Source: Grosmannia clavigera kw1407 (taxonomy: Eukaryota > Ascomycota > Sordariomycetes > Ophiostomatales > Ophiostomataceae). Taken from it: a DNA stretch of 64,000 nt. This document shows positions 23,025-32,902 of the stretch, piece after piece. The notes beneath the pieces were generated by a model that saw only the letters and a list, made by a program, of their open reading frames with translations, was not told where the DNA came from and did no database searches. The DNA is taken from contig NW_014040560.1 of NCBI RefSeq assembly GCF_000143105.1, forward strand, positions 496,001 to 560,000, in the 5' to 3' direction. The position numbers and the translations under genes were made by a program. How positions within the stretch are numbered: position 1 is the first letter of the stretch; each line of letters begins with the position of its first letter.

Positions 23025-23241
23025 TTAGTGAGCCGTCTAGAGTAGTAATAGTAGTGGTGTCTCGAATCGTTCCTGCCTGTGTTGTGTGCTGAACGAGTGA
23101 GATTTAGTGCCAACGGCTGCTAGACCGCCTAAAGAGCAGCCCCTCACTGTTTGCCACCGAAGGAAAGACAAGATTGAGAGCAAAGAGAGTGACAGTCCAA
23201 GACTGAACACAAGTGCTCTGACAGAAGCAGACCAGACTATC

Positions 23242-23967
23242 ATGTCGCATCAGTGTCACGACGAGCATGCGAGCCACGGAGGGCACGATGACGGCCACGG
23301 ACATGGTGACGGTGACGGTGACAGCCACGATCACGATCACGATCACGATCACGACCACAGCGACGACGTGACGCCGGCGCTGCAGCAGTCGCTGTACCAG
23401 CACATTGATTTTGACCAGCTGATCACGCTCAACGAGGCGGCAGTGGGGGCGGGGCGGGCGGTGGTGCGCAAGACGTGGGCGCAGCGACTCGAGGCCGTGC
23501 CGGAGCTGGCGAGCGACGCGGACGAGCAGCTGCTGATGGCGGTGCCGTTTACGGGTCAAGTCAAGCTGCACGCGATCCTTCTGCGGACGTCGACGTCGAC
23601 GTCGGCACCACGCACGCTGCACGTGTTCCAGAACCGCGACGACATGGACTTTGCGGCGGCCGAGGACGAGGCCGCGGCCAGCGGCGCGGCTCAGACGTTT
23701 GAGCTGGCCCAGACGTCCGAGGTGCAGGAGCTGGCGGTGCGGCGGGCCGTCTTCGCGCAGGTCCGTCGCCTGACCCTCTTCTTTCCCGACAACTTTGGCG
23801 CCGGCGAGGAGGATGTGACCCGGCTCAGCTACGTCGGCTTCCGCGGCACGTGGATGCAGCTCGGCCGGGCACCCGTGAACATCCTGTACGAGGCGGCGGC
23901 AAATCCGGCAGACCACGCGGTCCGGGGGACGACGACGAACCGGATGGGGAGCGATATGAGGAGGTAG
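23242..23967 (+). CDS. PITH-domain protein with His/Asp-rich N-terminus (PITHD1-like)
   Basis: Intronless, 241 residues. Residues 1-40 are almost all His, Asp and Gly, with alternating HDHDHDHD. The rest is a PITH domain, the module first seen at the C-terminus of thioredoxin-like 1: LYQHIDFDQLITLNE, LMAVPFTGQVKLHAI, TLHVFQNRDDMDF, RLSYVGFRGTWMQL, all in family order. PITH proteins associate with the 26S proteasome in some species. There is no thioredoxin domain, so this is the stand-alone PITHD1 type. The His/Asp run could bind divalent metal; this is inference. The start at 23242 is the only ATG before the His-rich tract that does not add unrelated sequence. Confidence 0.9.
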   Translation: MSHQCHDEHASHGGHDDGHGHGDGDGDSHDHDHDHDHDHSDDVTPALQQSLYQHIDFDQLITLNEAAVGAGRAVVRKTWAQRLEAVPELASDADEQLLMAVPFTGQVKLHAILLRTSTSTSAPRTLHVFQNRDDMDFAAAEDEAAASGAAQTFELAQTSEVQELAVRRAVFAQVRRLTLFFPDNFGAGEEDVTRLSYVGFRGTWMQLGRAPVNILYEAAANPADHAVRGTTTNRMGSDMRR

Positions 23968-24129
23968 GAGTGTTGGTGAGAGGGAACGGGACGGTCAGGA
24001 GGAACGACGAAAACACAAGGAGGGGAACCAAACACTTCAAGGTTGCATGGGATCAAAAGCACGAGTAACGATATCACAGCGGAATATATGCTATTTAACA
24101 GTGGCCTCTGGGCGTTCGCCTACATTTGC

Positions 24130-24999
24130 CTACATGAAATCGTCCTCCCAGTCCTCGTCCCGGTTTTGGTTGCTGGTGATCTCCATGTTCTCTTCGGTGA
24201 AGAGATCGTCGTAGGCATGGTCCTTGCGGTATTTGAGCTCCGCGCGCTCCTTGGCCACGCGGGCCTCTTCCTTTTTCTGCAGAAGTGAGTATAGGGAAGA
24301 CAGAAGACAGAGACAGAAGATAGAGATAAAGACAGAAGACAGAGACAAAGACAGAGATAGAAGACAGAGATAGAAGACAAAAGACACACCCTTTCCAGCT
24401 GTGCGGTCTGGTCACGCTTGCGGAGCTCCCGCTGGTGGTCCTCTCGCTCCTCGCGCAGGTCGGGATGTTTCTCGACCTTGGTCTTGTTGAGCCGGTTGAT
24501 GATGGCATTCTCCCGCTGGGCGACAAAGACGCGCTTGACCTTCTTGTGGTCCTTGAAGCTAACCTGGCCGGCAGCCATGCTGCCGTCCTTCTTCAGGTTG
24601 GACCACGGCGTGTAGATGACGGTGATGTTGTCCTTCTTGTTGCCTGCACACGGTCAGCGCACGGGAACGAGCAGGCAGCCGGACGGCTGGCAGGCCAAGA
24701 AAACGACGCACCCTCAATCGAGTTGGCCTTTGTCAGCTGGGCCAGGTCGGTGACCAGGTCCTCCGGGATGTTCTCCCAGGAGTCGCCCTCGCGCAGCCGC
24801 AGATAGATGTGTGCGCTCGACAGCTTGTCGACGTGGAACCAGACGTCCTCCTCCCAGCCAAACTGGATCAGATCCTCATCTGCGCCTGTCAGCGTGGGCC
24901 AGGGAGAACAGAAGAACAAAACGCACTCTCAAACTTGTCCTTGCCGACGTAGACAAACGCAGACGGGTCCACCACCGTGGACGTGAAGTAGTACACCAT
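24130..24999 (-). CDS. JLP2: CCDC25/Jlp2 homologue (NFACT-R domain)
   Basis: Four exons: 24999-24927, 24879-24712, 24643-24390, 24276-24130; 213 residues, the family length. The product begins MVYYFTSTVVDPSAFVYVGK, followed by the NFACT-R (DUF814) hallmark WFHVDKLSSAHIYLRL and ANSIEGNKKDNITVIYTPWS. A highly charged coiled coil and a short acidic tail ending WEDDFM follow. Human CCDC25 and yeast Jlp2 share this whole layout. The NFACT-R domain is the RNA/nucleic-acid-binding part of the Tae2/NEMF ribosome-quality-control factors. The 113-bp third intron carries a purine-rich GACAGA-type simple repeat (about 24294-24387). Confidence 0.92.
24294..24387. repeat. purine-rich GACAGA/GATAGA simple repeat in intron
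   Basis: Degenerate hexamer repeat of AGACAG and AGATAG units on the plus strand, filling most of the third intron of the CCDC25-like gene. On the transcribed strand it supplies a long pyrimidine-rich tract before the acceptor. Confidence 0.8.
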
Positions 25000-25359
25000 C
25001 GCCGGTCGGTCGAGAGCTGCCACGGCTGCTGATCGTGCTGATCCGTTCTTGTGCAGGCCAATGCTGCCGGTTATGTCGAAAGGCGATTTTCAAGGTATGT
25101 AGTTAAGCGGGGGGCAAGTAGAGACGGTTTGCGAAGTACATGCCACTAAGCGGGCACTAAGCTGTCCGTAGTATGAACTTGAAGCTTTTTTCTTCATCAC
25201 TCCATTCGAGATCATCGTACGAGTCGGTCCAACTGCGCTCCACGACCCACGACTGCATGCCGAGAAGACGCCAGAACTGATCGGTTGTTCCCACTTCGCA
25301 TTTTATTTCTGTCGACAGAGGCACGCGGGCGAGTCGCTCATCATCCCCACCACATCACC
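25000..25359. promoter_or_regulatory. bidirectional promoter region (CCDC25-like / uL3m)
   Basis: A 360-bp head-to-head gap between two ATGs, presumed to hold both promoters. No specific element is recognised. Confidence 0.5.
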
Positions 25360-26490
25360 ATGGCTCCCCGGCTGCTGCCGCGGTGGAGTCTCGCCGGACT
25401 GCAGCGGGCGTCGAGCACGGGGCAGGCGGAGGCAGCTTTGCGGCCAGCAGGGCTCTTGACGGGGAAGACGGCGCTCTGGGTCGGCGGGGGCCAGCAGCGC
25501 GGCGTGCAGTACGGATGGAGCACGCAGGCGAAGCGCGGATCGAAGCCGACACGGTTCAACCAGCGGACGGCGGGGCTACCAGCGCCAACGACGGGCCCAG
25601 CAGCAGCACTGCAGCGCAAAGCAGCGACGACGCCGGTGCGGACGGGGGTGCTGGCGACGAAGCGGGGCATGACGGCGTTCTACAGCAAGAGCGGGACGCG
25701 GATTCCGTGCACGGTGCTGCAGCTGGAAGACGTGCAGGTGGTGGCGACCAAGACGCGGGCCGGCCACGGCTACTGGGCCGTGCAGGTGGGCAGTGGGACG
25801 CGGCGGGCGGCCACGGTGGCAGCGCCGCTGCTGGGCTACTACGAGGCCAAGGGCGTGGCACCCAAAGCTCATCTGGCCGAGTTCCGGGTACGCGATGCGT
25901 CCGGACTGCTGACGCCGGGCGTCGCCCTGCAGCCGGACTGGTTTCATGTCGGCCAGTGGGTCGATACCCGGTCGCTGTCGCGTGGCTTCGGCTTCGCCGG
26001 TGCCATGAAGAAACACGGCTTCAAGGGCCAGAACAAGACCCACGGCAACTCGCTCAACCACCGCACCATGGGCACCACCGGACCGTCGCAGGGCAGTGGC
26101 AGTCGTGTCATGCCCGGCAAGAAGATGCCTGGTCGCATGGGCTGTGAGCGCGTCACCGTCCAGAACCTCAACGTCCTCCAGGTCGACAACGAGCTCGGTA
26201 TCGTCGTCGTCAAGGGCGCCGTCGGCGGGCCCAAGGGCGCCCTCGTTCGCCTCCAGGACGCCGTCAAGAAACCACAGCCGTCGCCCGCGTTTGTCGCCGA
26301 ATCGCGCGCCCGTGTCGAGCTGCGCAGCCCCTACGCTGCTGCCCGCCTCGAGGCTGCCCGCGTCCGCCACCTCGAGCTGCAGCAGGCTCGCCGCGAGGGC
26401 CGCATCGCCGACCTGCTCGCCCGCGGCCTGTCCGGACTGACAATAGAGACTGGGGCGCCAGAGGTCGCGCCAGAGACCGCGCTAGCATAG
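25360..26490 (+). CDS. MRPL9: Mitochondrial large-subunit ribosomal protein uL3m
   Basis: Intronless, 376 residues. The first ~100 residues are basic, Ser/Arg/Ala-rich and without acidic residues at the start, fitting a mitochondrial presequence plus extension. The L3 domain follows: GVLATKRGMTAFY, the QLEDVQVVATKTR strand, RGFGFAGAMKKHGFKGQ with HGNSLNHRTMG, and PGRMGCERVTVQNLNVLQVD. The Gln in the GQNKTHG region and the MPGKKMPGRMG loop are the parts that reach the peptidyl-transferase centre. The ATG at 25360 has good context (CACCATGG) and begins the targeting peptide. The gene converges with COA1, with only 173 bp between the stops. Confidence 0.92.
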   Translation: MAPRLLPRWSLAGLQRASSTGQAEAALRPAGLLTGKTALWVGGGQQRGVQYGWSTQAKRGSKPTRFNQRTAGLPAPTTGPAAALQRKAATTPVRTGVLATKRGMTAFYSKSGTRIPCTVLQLEDVQVVATKTRAGHGYWAVQVGSGTRRAATVAAPLLGYYEAKGVAPKAHLAEFRVRDASGLLTPGVALQPDWFHVGQWVDTRSLSRGFGFAGAMKKHGFKGQNKTHGNSLNHRTMGTTGPSQGSGSRVMPGKKMPGRMGCERVTVQNLNVLQVDNELGIVVVKGAVGGPKGALVRLQDAVKKPQPSPAFVAESRARVELRSPYAAARLEAARVRHLELQQARREGRIADLLARGLSGLTIETGAPEVAPETALA

Positions 26491-26663
26491 CTGTAGGGGT
26501 CACATGTTTGGGTGCTCAAACATGCTTTTGTACTGATAGTACTTGATGACATAATCTTACTCATCACACTTTCACTTGTCGTAGTGGAATAGTCTGCATT
26601 GCTGTCTGCATTCCGACAGCCTATAGCCTGGTGTCGCTCTGCTGTCACTCCCACCTGTCCGTT

Positions 26664-27452
26664 TTACTTCCGCACCGCCTGTCGGAAGCCCCGGGTCTCG
26701 TCGCTGGTCGTCGCCACGACAGGGTTCACGCCCGCACCCACACTACTTGCAGCACCTTCCCTCGCCCCCCGCACGCCCTCCCAGCCGAGCTCCTCGGCCA
26801 CGTCGACGTAGTCGTCCGGCAGCAACTGGATGCCACGGAACGGGTCCTGGCCATCGGCCACGTCCTGGAGCAGGTCGATCTTACGGCCGTCGGCCGTCTC
26901 GAGGCTCCACTCGAGCGTTTCAAAGACGGCGCGCGACGACGGCCGCCGGCTGGTGAAGCGCATGCGCGCCTCGCTGCGCGTGCCCCGCACCATGAACTGC
27001 ACGTCGATGCGGCCCTGCAGCTGATTCATCTCGCCGGCGATCCACGGAATCCGGTCGCGGAAGTAGATCTCGTCGCCCAGCAGCGCCCGCGCCCGCGGCG
27101 ACGTGCGCAGCGCGTACAGCGTCGACGACACCACCGGGCTCGACGACTTCTGGTAGTTGAAGATGGCCACGCTGCTGCCCGCCACCATGAGCACAAACCA
27201 CGGCAGCGTGCGCATCCACCGGAACCGCGTCCGGCCCACATCTGGCAGCTCGCGGTCCGCCCGCCGCTCCATCAGCGGACCATCACCCGGCCGTGGCGCC
27301 TGTGCCGTCGCCCGTCGGCCGGCTGTCGAGAAGGAGGCTGAGGTCGAGGCTCGAACGAGATCGCGACACGTGCAGCGCACTGCGGTCGCGGGCTGCTTCC
27401 ACAGCCGGCTGGCCGTCGCCGCCGCCCTGCTGCTTGCCGGCGCAGACAGCAT
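26664..27452 (-). CDS. COA1: Cytochrome c oxidase assembly factor COA1
   Basis: Intronless on the minus strand, 262 residues. The basic, Ser/Ala/Arg-rich N-terminus is a mitochondrial presequence. A single membrane helix lies around residues 80-98 (LPWFVLMVAGSSVAIFNYQ), and the intermembrane-space domain contains SSPVVSSTLYALRTSPRA, LLGDEIYFRDRIPWIAGEMN and the IDVQFMVRGTRSEARMRF strand typical of fungal COA1 (DUF1783). COA1 works with Mss51 and Shy1 in Cox1 assembly at the inner membrane. The open frame continues 98 codons upstream, but the first ATG with a presequence-like start is 27452. Confidence 0.85.
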   Translation of the reverse strand: MLSAPASSRAAATASRLWKQPATAVRCTCRDLVRASTSASFSTAGRRATAQAPRPGDGPLMERRADRELPDVGRTRFRWMRTLPWFVLMVAGSSVAIFNYQKSSSPVVSSTLYALRTSPRARALLGDEIYFRDRIPWIAGEMNQLQGRIDVQFMVRGTRSEARMRFTSRRPSSRAVFETLEWSLETADGRKIDLLQDVADGQDPFRGIQLLPDDYVDVAEELGWEGVRGAREGAASSVGAGVNPVVATTSDETRGFRQAVRK

Positions 27453-27992
27453 TGCAAGGGGCTCGAACAAACGTCTTGTCGAGCTGTGCGTTGAATGGCG
27501 GGAGCGAATCGAATGCGTGGTGGTGCGGCAGTGCACCAGCTTCTGGTCGGCTGATTCAAAATCTGGTCCGCAGCCTAAGTGGGAATTGATAGAGCGAAGG
27601 TCCACGTGATGTATTCTGGCGGTCACAGACGGCAGATCGTTGAAGTCGTGCAAGTACTTTGCAGCAATAGATGCAAAAGCTCTGTATGTACGGAGTACGG
27701 AGTACTCTGTATAAATTATAAAATAGAATAACACTAACAATAGCACTATAAAACTTAGAATAGGTACGGAGTAAAAACTACGTAAATATATTTACACCGC
27801 TATATTCTCTGGTTTAGCGATGTTGAAAGAATTACGAAGTTCTAAACGGCAGCATGCCTACAGATTCCGCCGCCTGTAGCCGCCAAGTAAGTCACGTGGA
27901 CCCGTCGCTGTAAGTATAACTTAAGCCCGTCGCTCTAATATTACTTACCTTCCTAATACGGCAGAGCTCCGTCGACGCCGCAGGGTGAGATG

Positions 27993-28146
27993 TACTCCGT
28001 AGACTATATACGTAGGAAAAGCTAATCTAGAGGCTGCAACACAGAATACAAGCACACCATCTTGCAAAGCGCTAGCGATATATGCAACGCAAGAAGCAAC
28101 ACTGTACATATAAAGCTATTCCAGCATTCTATAATGTCTGTTGTAG
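27993..28146 (+). repeat. 154-bp dispersed repeat, copy 1
   Basis: Starts TACTCCGTA and aligns in direct orientation over its whole length with 38763-38916, with mostly point differences and small indels. Shared landmarks include TAGGAAAAGCT, GCGATATATGCAA (GCAATATATGCAA in the other copy), TAAAGCTATT and TATAATGTCTG. No ORF. Probably part of a decayed mobile element. Confidence 0.8.
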
Positions 28147-28340
28147 ATTCAAGCCGTTACCCAACGACGCGGAATTTGTTAAACACCCCCACACCTAATC
28201 CACCTGCCGAACCGACTAGACCGAAATTGGCTAGGTGTAAGATCCTACTCGTTTGCCGCGTGTTGAAGAGATACATGTATCTTATATCGCTAGATACGGA
28301 GTATTGTGCCGCTGGGTTTTCGCTGACCTAGGTTATTTTA

Positions 28341-28417
28341 TGCACGTCGGCCTATCTCGGAAGTCCGGAGTAACTGACCACGACAATACACACATGCTCA
28401 CTGGACATACACGATCT
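28341..28417 (+). repeat. dispersed repeat family B, copy 1
   Basis: Aligns with about 35550-35620 in direct orientation; shared core ACAATACA then CATGCTCACTGG. A weaker third match is at about 30809-30838 (ACAATACATCCATGC). Boundaries approximate. Confidence 0.6.
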
Positions 28418-28551
28418 AGCCTGTATAGATAAGATGATAAAACAAGCAAATTTGACAAGTTCTTTTTGCTAGGTTTAAGAAGAGAACTCAAGAAAGTGCT
28501 TGTTTCAAAGATCTTATAGTCGATGCTCTACTCTCAATGAAATCCGAAACA

Positions 28552-30343
28552 CTAGAAGCATGTTAGTTTTCTAAGAGTAGAACAAAACGAAAGACACGAA
28601 AAGGAAAACAGGAAGGCAGGAATAAAGTACAGTCGTACGGGGTATTCAATGACACACCAACAAAGATACGTTACCTTTTCCTTTGCAACTTTTATAAAAG
28701 ACACCTCCGACGTATCCTCGTATGCCTCCGGGTCCTCCCTCAGCGGCTCCAGGTCGGCCTCTATCAAATCCTCACGACCCATTTTAATCTGCATCCATCC
28801 GTTTGTGACACGCACTTGCATGGCAAACGGCGTTTGGGGCGACCTCACCACATTTTGCAGCCTCACTTCCACATGTGTATCGAGGTACTCGGCTACGGAG
28901 ACCAGCTTGGAGGCGGGGTTCCAATGCACCCACAGGGTTTTTTCTTTAGAAGCCTCAAGGGAATTTATTTGTACAGCTGGCGGGGTAAGCGGCGACGTCT
29001 GAACTCTCCCTTCCGCTTCTTCTTCTTCTCCTTCGTCTGCCACGGCATATTTCGTCAGTATAAATCCATAACACACAAGAGAGTCGCCGTCCATCGGCCG
29101 TGCTGCAATGGGTAAAATGTCAAAGAATGTCTCGACACGACCGGGACAGCCGACACGCACGCGGCCAGAGCCAATTTCGCCGGCGTATGTATTGTTGCTT
29201 CTGGCCATCGAGGAGGGCATCTGCATGTGCAAGTGCATCTGGTAGGTGGGAGAAGAGCTGGCGGTGGCATTGCTCTTGGATGATGAAGAAGTAGTCGGAT
29301 AATAGTGCAGGGATTTGTTAGTCCACATGGCTTCGGCCCATGTACTAACAGTACGCCATACTTCCAGGTTGATTCGGGTGCCCTTGTTCCTCGGATTTTT
29401 CTCGTCGCCGCCTCCATAGTTGCTGTGGATATTAGAAAGAGGCGAAAGGTAAAAAACAAGATAGAGCTAATGCAGATCTTACTCACTGAATCGCTACCAC
29501 TGTCTCGGTCCCCCGAAATCCTAACCAAACTGGCCCACCACTCATTCCCGCCTCTGTGTCCGCACGATATACTAGTTGGCTAGATCCGGCTTGCACACAA
29601 TTTCCCTCGGACCGTCGCGGCTCGCCTCCCTTCCCCGAGTCTTTGGGCAGGTAGCCGCTTACGTAGAGCAGACGACCCTGCAAAGGGTCGCTTGAAGGGT
29701 TGCAACTTCCAACTCTATTATTGCTTACTTCCGGCGGCGATGCCACACCGAGCATGAGCCCAAAACCAAATCCGCGGCGGGGATTCAACACGTTGCGATG
29801 GAGCAGGATCACACCATAGTCGTAGATGGCGAAATTTTCAGACGGACTGTCAAGGTACGTTTGGCAGACACGGATCATGCTCGAGTCGATTGATTTCTCC
29901 TCCTCGGCGAATACGATACGGAGGTCAGTCGTGTAAGTGTTCGCCTTTTCGACCAAGTTGTGTGCAGCCGTGAGAACGATATCGTACTTCTGATTAGGAA
30001 TGTTGACAAGAAAGCCATTGCCGTGTTTTTCCGCTTTTGGGGGGGATGATGATGTTAATCAAGATACTATACGACGTAATGCAAAGGGGAAAAGAAGGGA
30101 AGAAGACCAGGGTAGAAAATAAGTTAGACTGAAAGGAAGGTGAAAAAAGAGACAACTAACAAACTCACCTCCCTCTTTCACAAACTTGAGCTTTAAAACC
30201 CACTTCATCCATCTAGAAGGTGAAACATTCCGGCCAAGGCCGTACTCGTCCATTTCATCCGTCCCGCCAACCCCCATATGGTAGGCTGCAACCCGTGGCA
30301 GGACAAAGTTGTCAAAGTCATCGTCTGATGTGTCTGATGTCAT
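28552..30343 (-). CDS. Trypsin-like serine protease (S1/V8-like) with C-terminal extension
   Basis: Exons 30343-30169, 30033-29487 and 29422 onward keep one frame. The protease domain has a full triad: His83 in LTAAHN, Asp130 in YDYGVILL and Ser223 in GMSGGPVWLG, followed by the VVAIHNYGG strand; this resembles V8/glutamyl-endopeptidase-type S1 folds. There is no signal peptide, so it should act inside the cell. A ~230-residue C-terminal part (from about residue 285) has no domain I recognise; it is Ser-rich, then contains WVHWNPASKLVSVAEYLD. The 3' end is uncertain: either the frame stops at 28552, or a 104-bp GTAACG...TTAG intron (28674-28571) leads to a stop at 28514. The translation of the last 120 bp looks intronic. 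Confidence 0.75.
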
Positions 30344-31052
30344 GGTTGCGATTTATCTGTTGTGAGATGGCATGCAGAAACAACTTTATAGGCTGTAATG
30401 ATATAATCCGAAAGAACGAGTAGCTTGAAATGTGATGGAATACAAAGAACTGGAATAATGGTATCGGTAGGTGCTGTATATCACTCCTGATATGTGAGCC
30501 GTGGATAACAAGTATCCTTTGTTGTGTACTCGTACAGAATGTTTGGGCTCCAAATGTGGAGAACATGCAAGCTAAGGTGACATCAGGCAGCACTCGCAAG
30601 TCAGAATCAAAGTTCACAGTCCAAGAAAAGCTTAGCTGCTCCGAATAATTTCAAACGTGTCAATTTCCATGCGCGTTTGGGCAGAAAGTTGTGCTTGATA
30701 GCTCATAGAAGGAGAGTCTAATCAGTACAGAGACTTGTCGTGTGACTGGTTGCGTCGAATGAGTTACTTGCGGGGACCCGCGCAGAGAGATAGACAACCC
30801 TCCTACAACAATACATCCATGCATATTAGGCACCCTAATTTATTTTCTATCATATACGGAGTAGATGCCGACATTTCCGCTCCTCAGTTACGGACATTTT
30901 CTGCCCATTTTTGTCAGTTCGGAGGCTATACATTTGCAGTCACGTTTGTGTGGGATCCATTCTTCTAAGGCGATTGCCAAAATAACACAACAGTAGAGAG
31001 TATCTTCAGTAGTATCCGTCAAATGCAGCACCTCTACTTTTGATCCAGCCAT
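30344..31052. other. intergenic, AT-rich
   Basis: Between the protease start and the lectin-like gene's 3' end. It contains one exact TACGGAGTA (30855) and a weak family-B repeat match near 30809-30838. No gene seen. Confidence 0.6.
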
Positions 31053-32069
31053 TCACCATCCGCATACTGGGTAGCTCATCATCGTGTGATGGCAGGCACA
31101 GCACGATATATATACTCGATGGATGTGGCACACATGGATGATTTGCGGTGGGGGGCAAGGAATACAATAGTTGACACAGTAACCTGACTGTGCATTGTTG
31201 GCCGGCTTGAAATCGCCCTCCACGTTCACCTCGCCCAAGTTTTTGCGGTCTTTTCCGGTCTCTAGCACGTTCCAGATCGTGCCCCCGGCAGTGTGGACGT
31301 AGGTCTCCAGCAGCTTGTCGGAATTCTTCGTCACTAAAAAGCTGATGATGGGCGTGTCGTTGCCGAACACACTGTTCCCAAGCTCGTGGTCCTCCCATTT
31401 GGTGACCGCCGGGTCCAGCAATACGTAACGCAGGCCGCCGGTTTCCCCGTGCACGTAGAATAGGTGCAGCTTCTCATCGAATATTTCAAGACGAACGGGT
31501 GTGCCCGCCTTGGGGGTGGCATCTGTGAGGGGACCAATGGCCAACCAACCGATTTTTCTGCCTTCATTGTTGTCTTCACTGGCTGGGATAGTCTGAGTGA
31601 CAATTCCTGCTAGCTGGCCGTCAGTGTTTTGGTAGCAGATGGCGGTCTCGCCGCCCGGAGTGATGCTAGCGGCGAGCTGGCTCTGAGGGCTAGTCTGGAT
31701 GGCGAGTTGGAGAAACCCAGGCGACTGCTCCCATTCGAGCGTTTCATCATTGAACGTGTACATCTGCAGTGTGTTGGCTTGGTCGATGAGGTAAATGATG
31801 CGCTTGTTTTGTGTTAGTTGATAAACAAAAACGAACACAAAACAACGGCATACCATATTGCTCTGCTCATGAAAGAGATACGGCGTCGAGCAGCCCTCAC
31901 GAACGTCCGATGCCACAATGTTCTCGCTTTCGACATCATTGCCAACGAAATGTTTTTCAACCAGGTTGCCCTCGTCAACGGAGAGAATATACAAGCCCTC
32001 CTGACCATTGATAGCGCGGCGGGCAAAGCCGGTAGCGGCAAGACAGCGAGCAACTTCGGAGACGCTCAT
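31053..32069 (-). CDS. Lectin-like beta-propeller protein (fungal fucose-lectin-like)
   Basis: Exon 1 is 32069-31854 and exon 2 starts at 31802. The 51-bp GTATGC...CAAG intron between them has no stop and is a multiple of three, so both spliced and retained forms stay open. The product shows repeated short propeller blades: GLYILSVDEGN, RIIYLIDQANTLQMY, TAICYQNTDGQLAGIV, LHLFYVHGETGGLRYVLLD, LLETYVHTAGGTIWNV. The spacing recalls the AAL/FleA six-bladed fucose lectin family, but the sugar-contact Arg/Glu/Trp sets cannot be assigned by eye. There is no signal peptide. The C-terminus is unsettled: translation after about 31200 looks intronic, and splicing could end the gene near 31006-31060. The call is to fold, not to sugar specificity. 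Confidence 0.55.
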   Translation of the reverse strand: MSVSEVARCLAATGFARRAINGQEGLYILSVDEGNLVEKHFVGNDVESENIVASDVREGCSTPYLFHEQSNMVCRCFVFVFVYQLTQNKRIIYLIDQANTLQMYTFNDETLEWEQSPGFLQLAIQTSPQSQLAASITPGGETAICYQNTDGQLAGIVTQTIPASEDNNEGRKIGWLAIGPLTDATPKAGTPVRLEIFDEKLHLFYVHGETGGLRYVLLDPAVTKWEDHELGNSVFGNDTPIISFLVTKNSDKLLETYVHTAGGTIWNVLETGKDRKNLGEVNVEGDFKPANNAQSGYCVNYCIPCPPPQIIHVCHIHRVYISCCACHHTMMSYPVCGW

Positions 32070-32902
32070 GATGGCGGTTGGGGCTTTTGTTCAAGGGAAA
32101 AAGAGAAGTCGCAAAGCAAGAAGGGGCAGCGTGTTGCGAAAGTTTAAGTATTGATTGTCAAGGCGAGTCGTTCGTGGCTACTTGGTGTTCTTTCAGTTTC
32201 ATTTGCAAAAACGTGAACTTAGGAACTCAACTTATACCCATGTTTTCGACGTACTCATTCTTTTGGCTTCCACGTCAGGCTCTGCTTTTTTCCCTTCTTC
32301 ATGTTAGGCCTCAGTCTAGATAGCCAAACACAAAGTTATTGGTATGTTGGCATGATGCTTAAAAACAGGCCGGAGAAGGGTACGCAAAATAAACGACGAG
32401 TTGGGCCACATGAGCTGGTTGAAGATACCTACGAGACAGATGATTAGCAAGACGAAGAGTTTACAAGATGCAAATACCGACCTCAGATTAGCGCCGTCCT
32501 AAAGGGGAGAGATGTTCAGATTCAGATTCAGCTGGAGTTATGTGGGCCTATGGAGACAAGGTTAGCGCCGTCCCAAAAGGGACTAGTTTATCATGTCTAT
32601 ATTAGCTGGAGTCGTGTGCGCCTGTGGAGACAAGGCCAAGTGGCATATATCGGGTGGACGAAAGCATTGTTGGGCATAAAAAAAAGTATCGCCAATGAAA
32701 GTGAAGAAATGGGGGCTCCGGGGTTTTGTTAGCATGTTGTCGAGATTCTGAAGTATACGTAAGTTGTAGTATAAAAGAAAGATTGGTATCTGTCTCGTTC
32801 CTTGCAAACTGATCTCTATTATTTCTATTGTTTCTGTTTACCGAGTGCATCTTACAACAAGTCGCTTTGTTTTTTCTAACAATACCTCCTTTCCTCGTAG
32901 AA
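32070..32902. other. divergent intergenic region with tandem repeat
   Basis: A head-to-head promoter region between the lectin-like and ankyrin-vWA genes. It contains a 74-bp unit repeated twice (32488-32635). The pyrimidine-rich CCTTTCCTCGTAG just before 32903 could be an acceptor of a 5' leader intron. Confidence 0.6.
32488..32635 (+). repeat. two-copy tandem repeat, 74-bp period
   Basis: Copies at 32488-32561 and 32562-32635 both begin TTAGCGCCGTCC and end GGAGACAAGG. They differ mainly in the centre, so the duplication is not recent. Confidence 0.85.

Larger units (their letters stand above)
27453..28551. other. AT-rich repeat-containing boundary region
   Basis: No gene supported. Composition switches from GC-rich to AT-rich near 27650. 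It holds five exact copies of TACGGAGTA/TACTCCGTA (27689, 27696, 27765, 27993, 28295), repeat copy A (27993-28146) and repeat copy B1 (about 28341-28417). This is the left edge of the accessory region. If the protease gene below uses its alternative last exon, its coding end lies at 28514. Confidence 0.75.
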
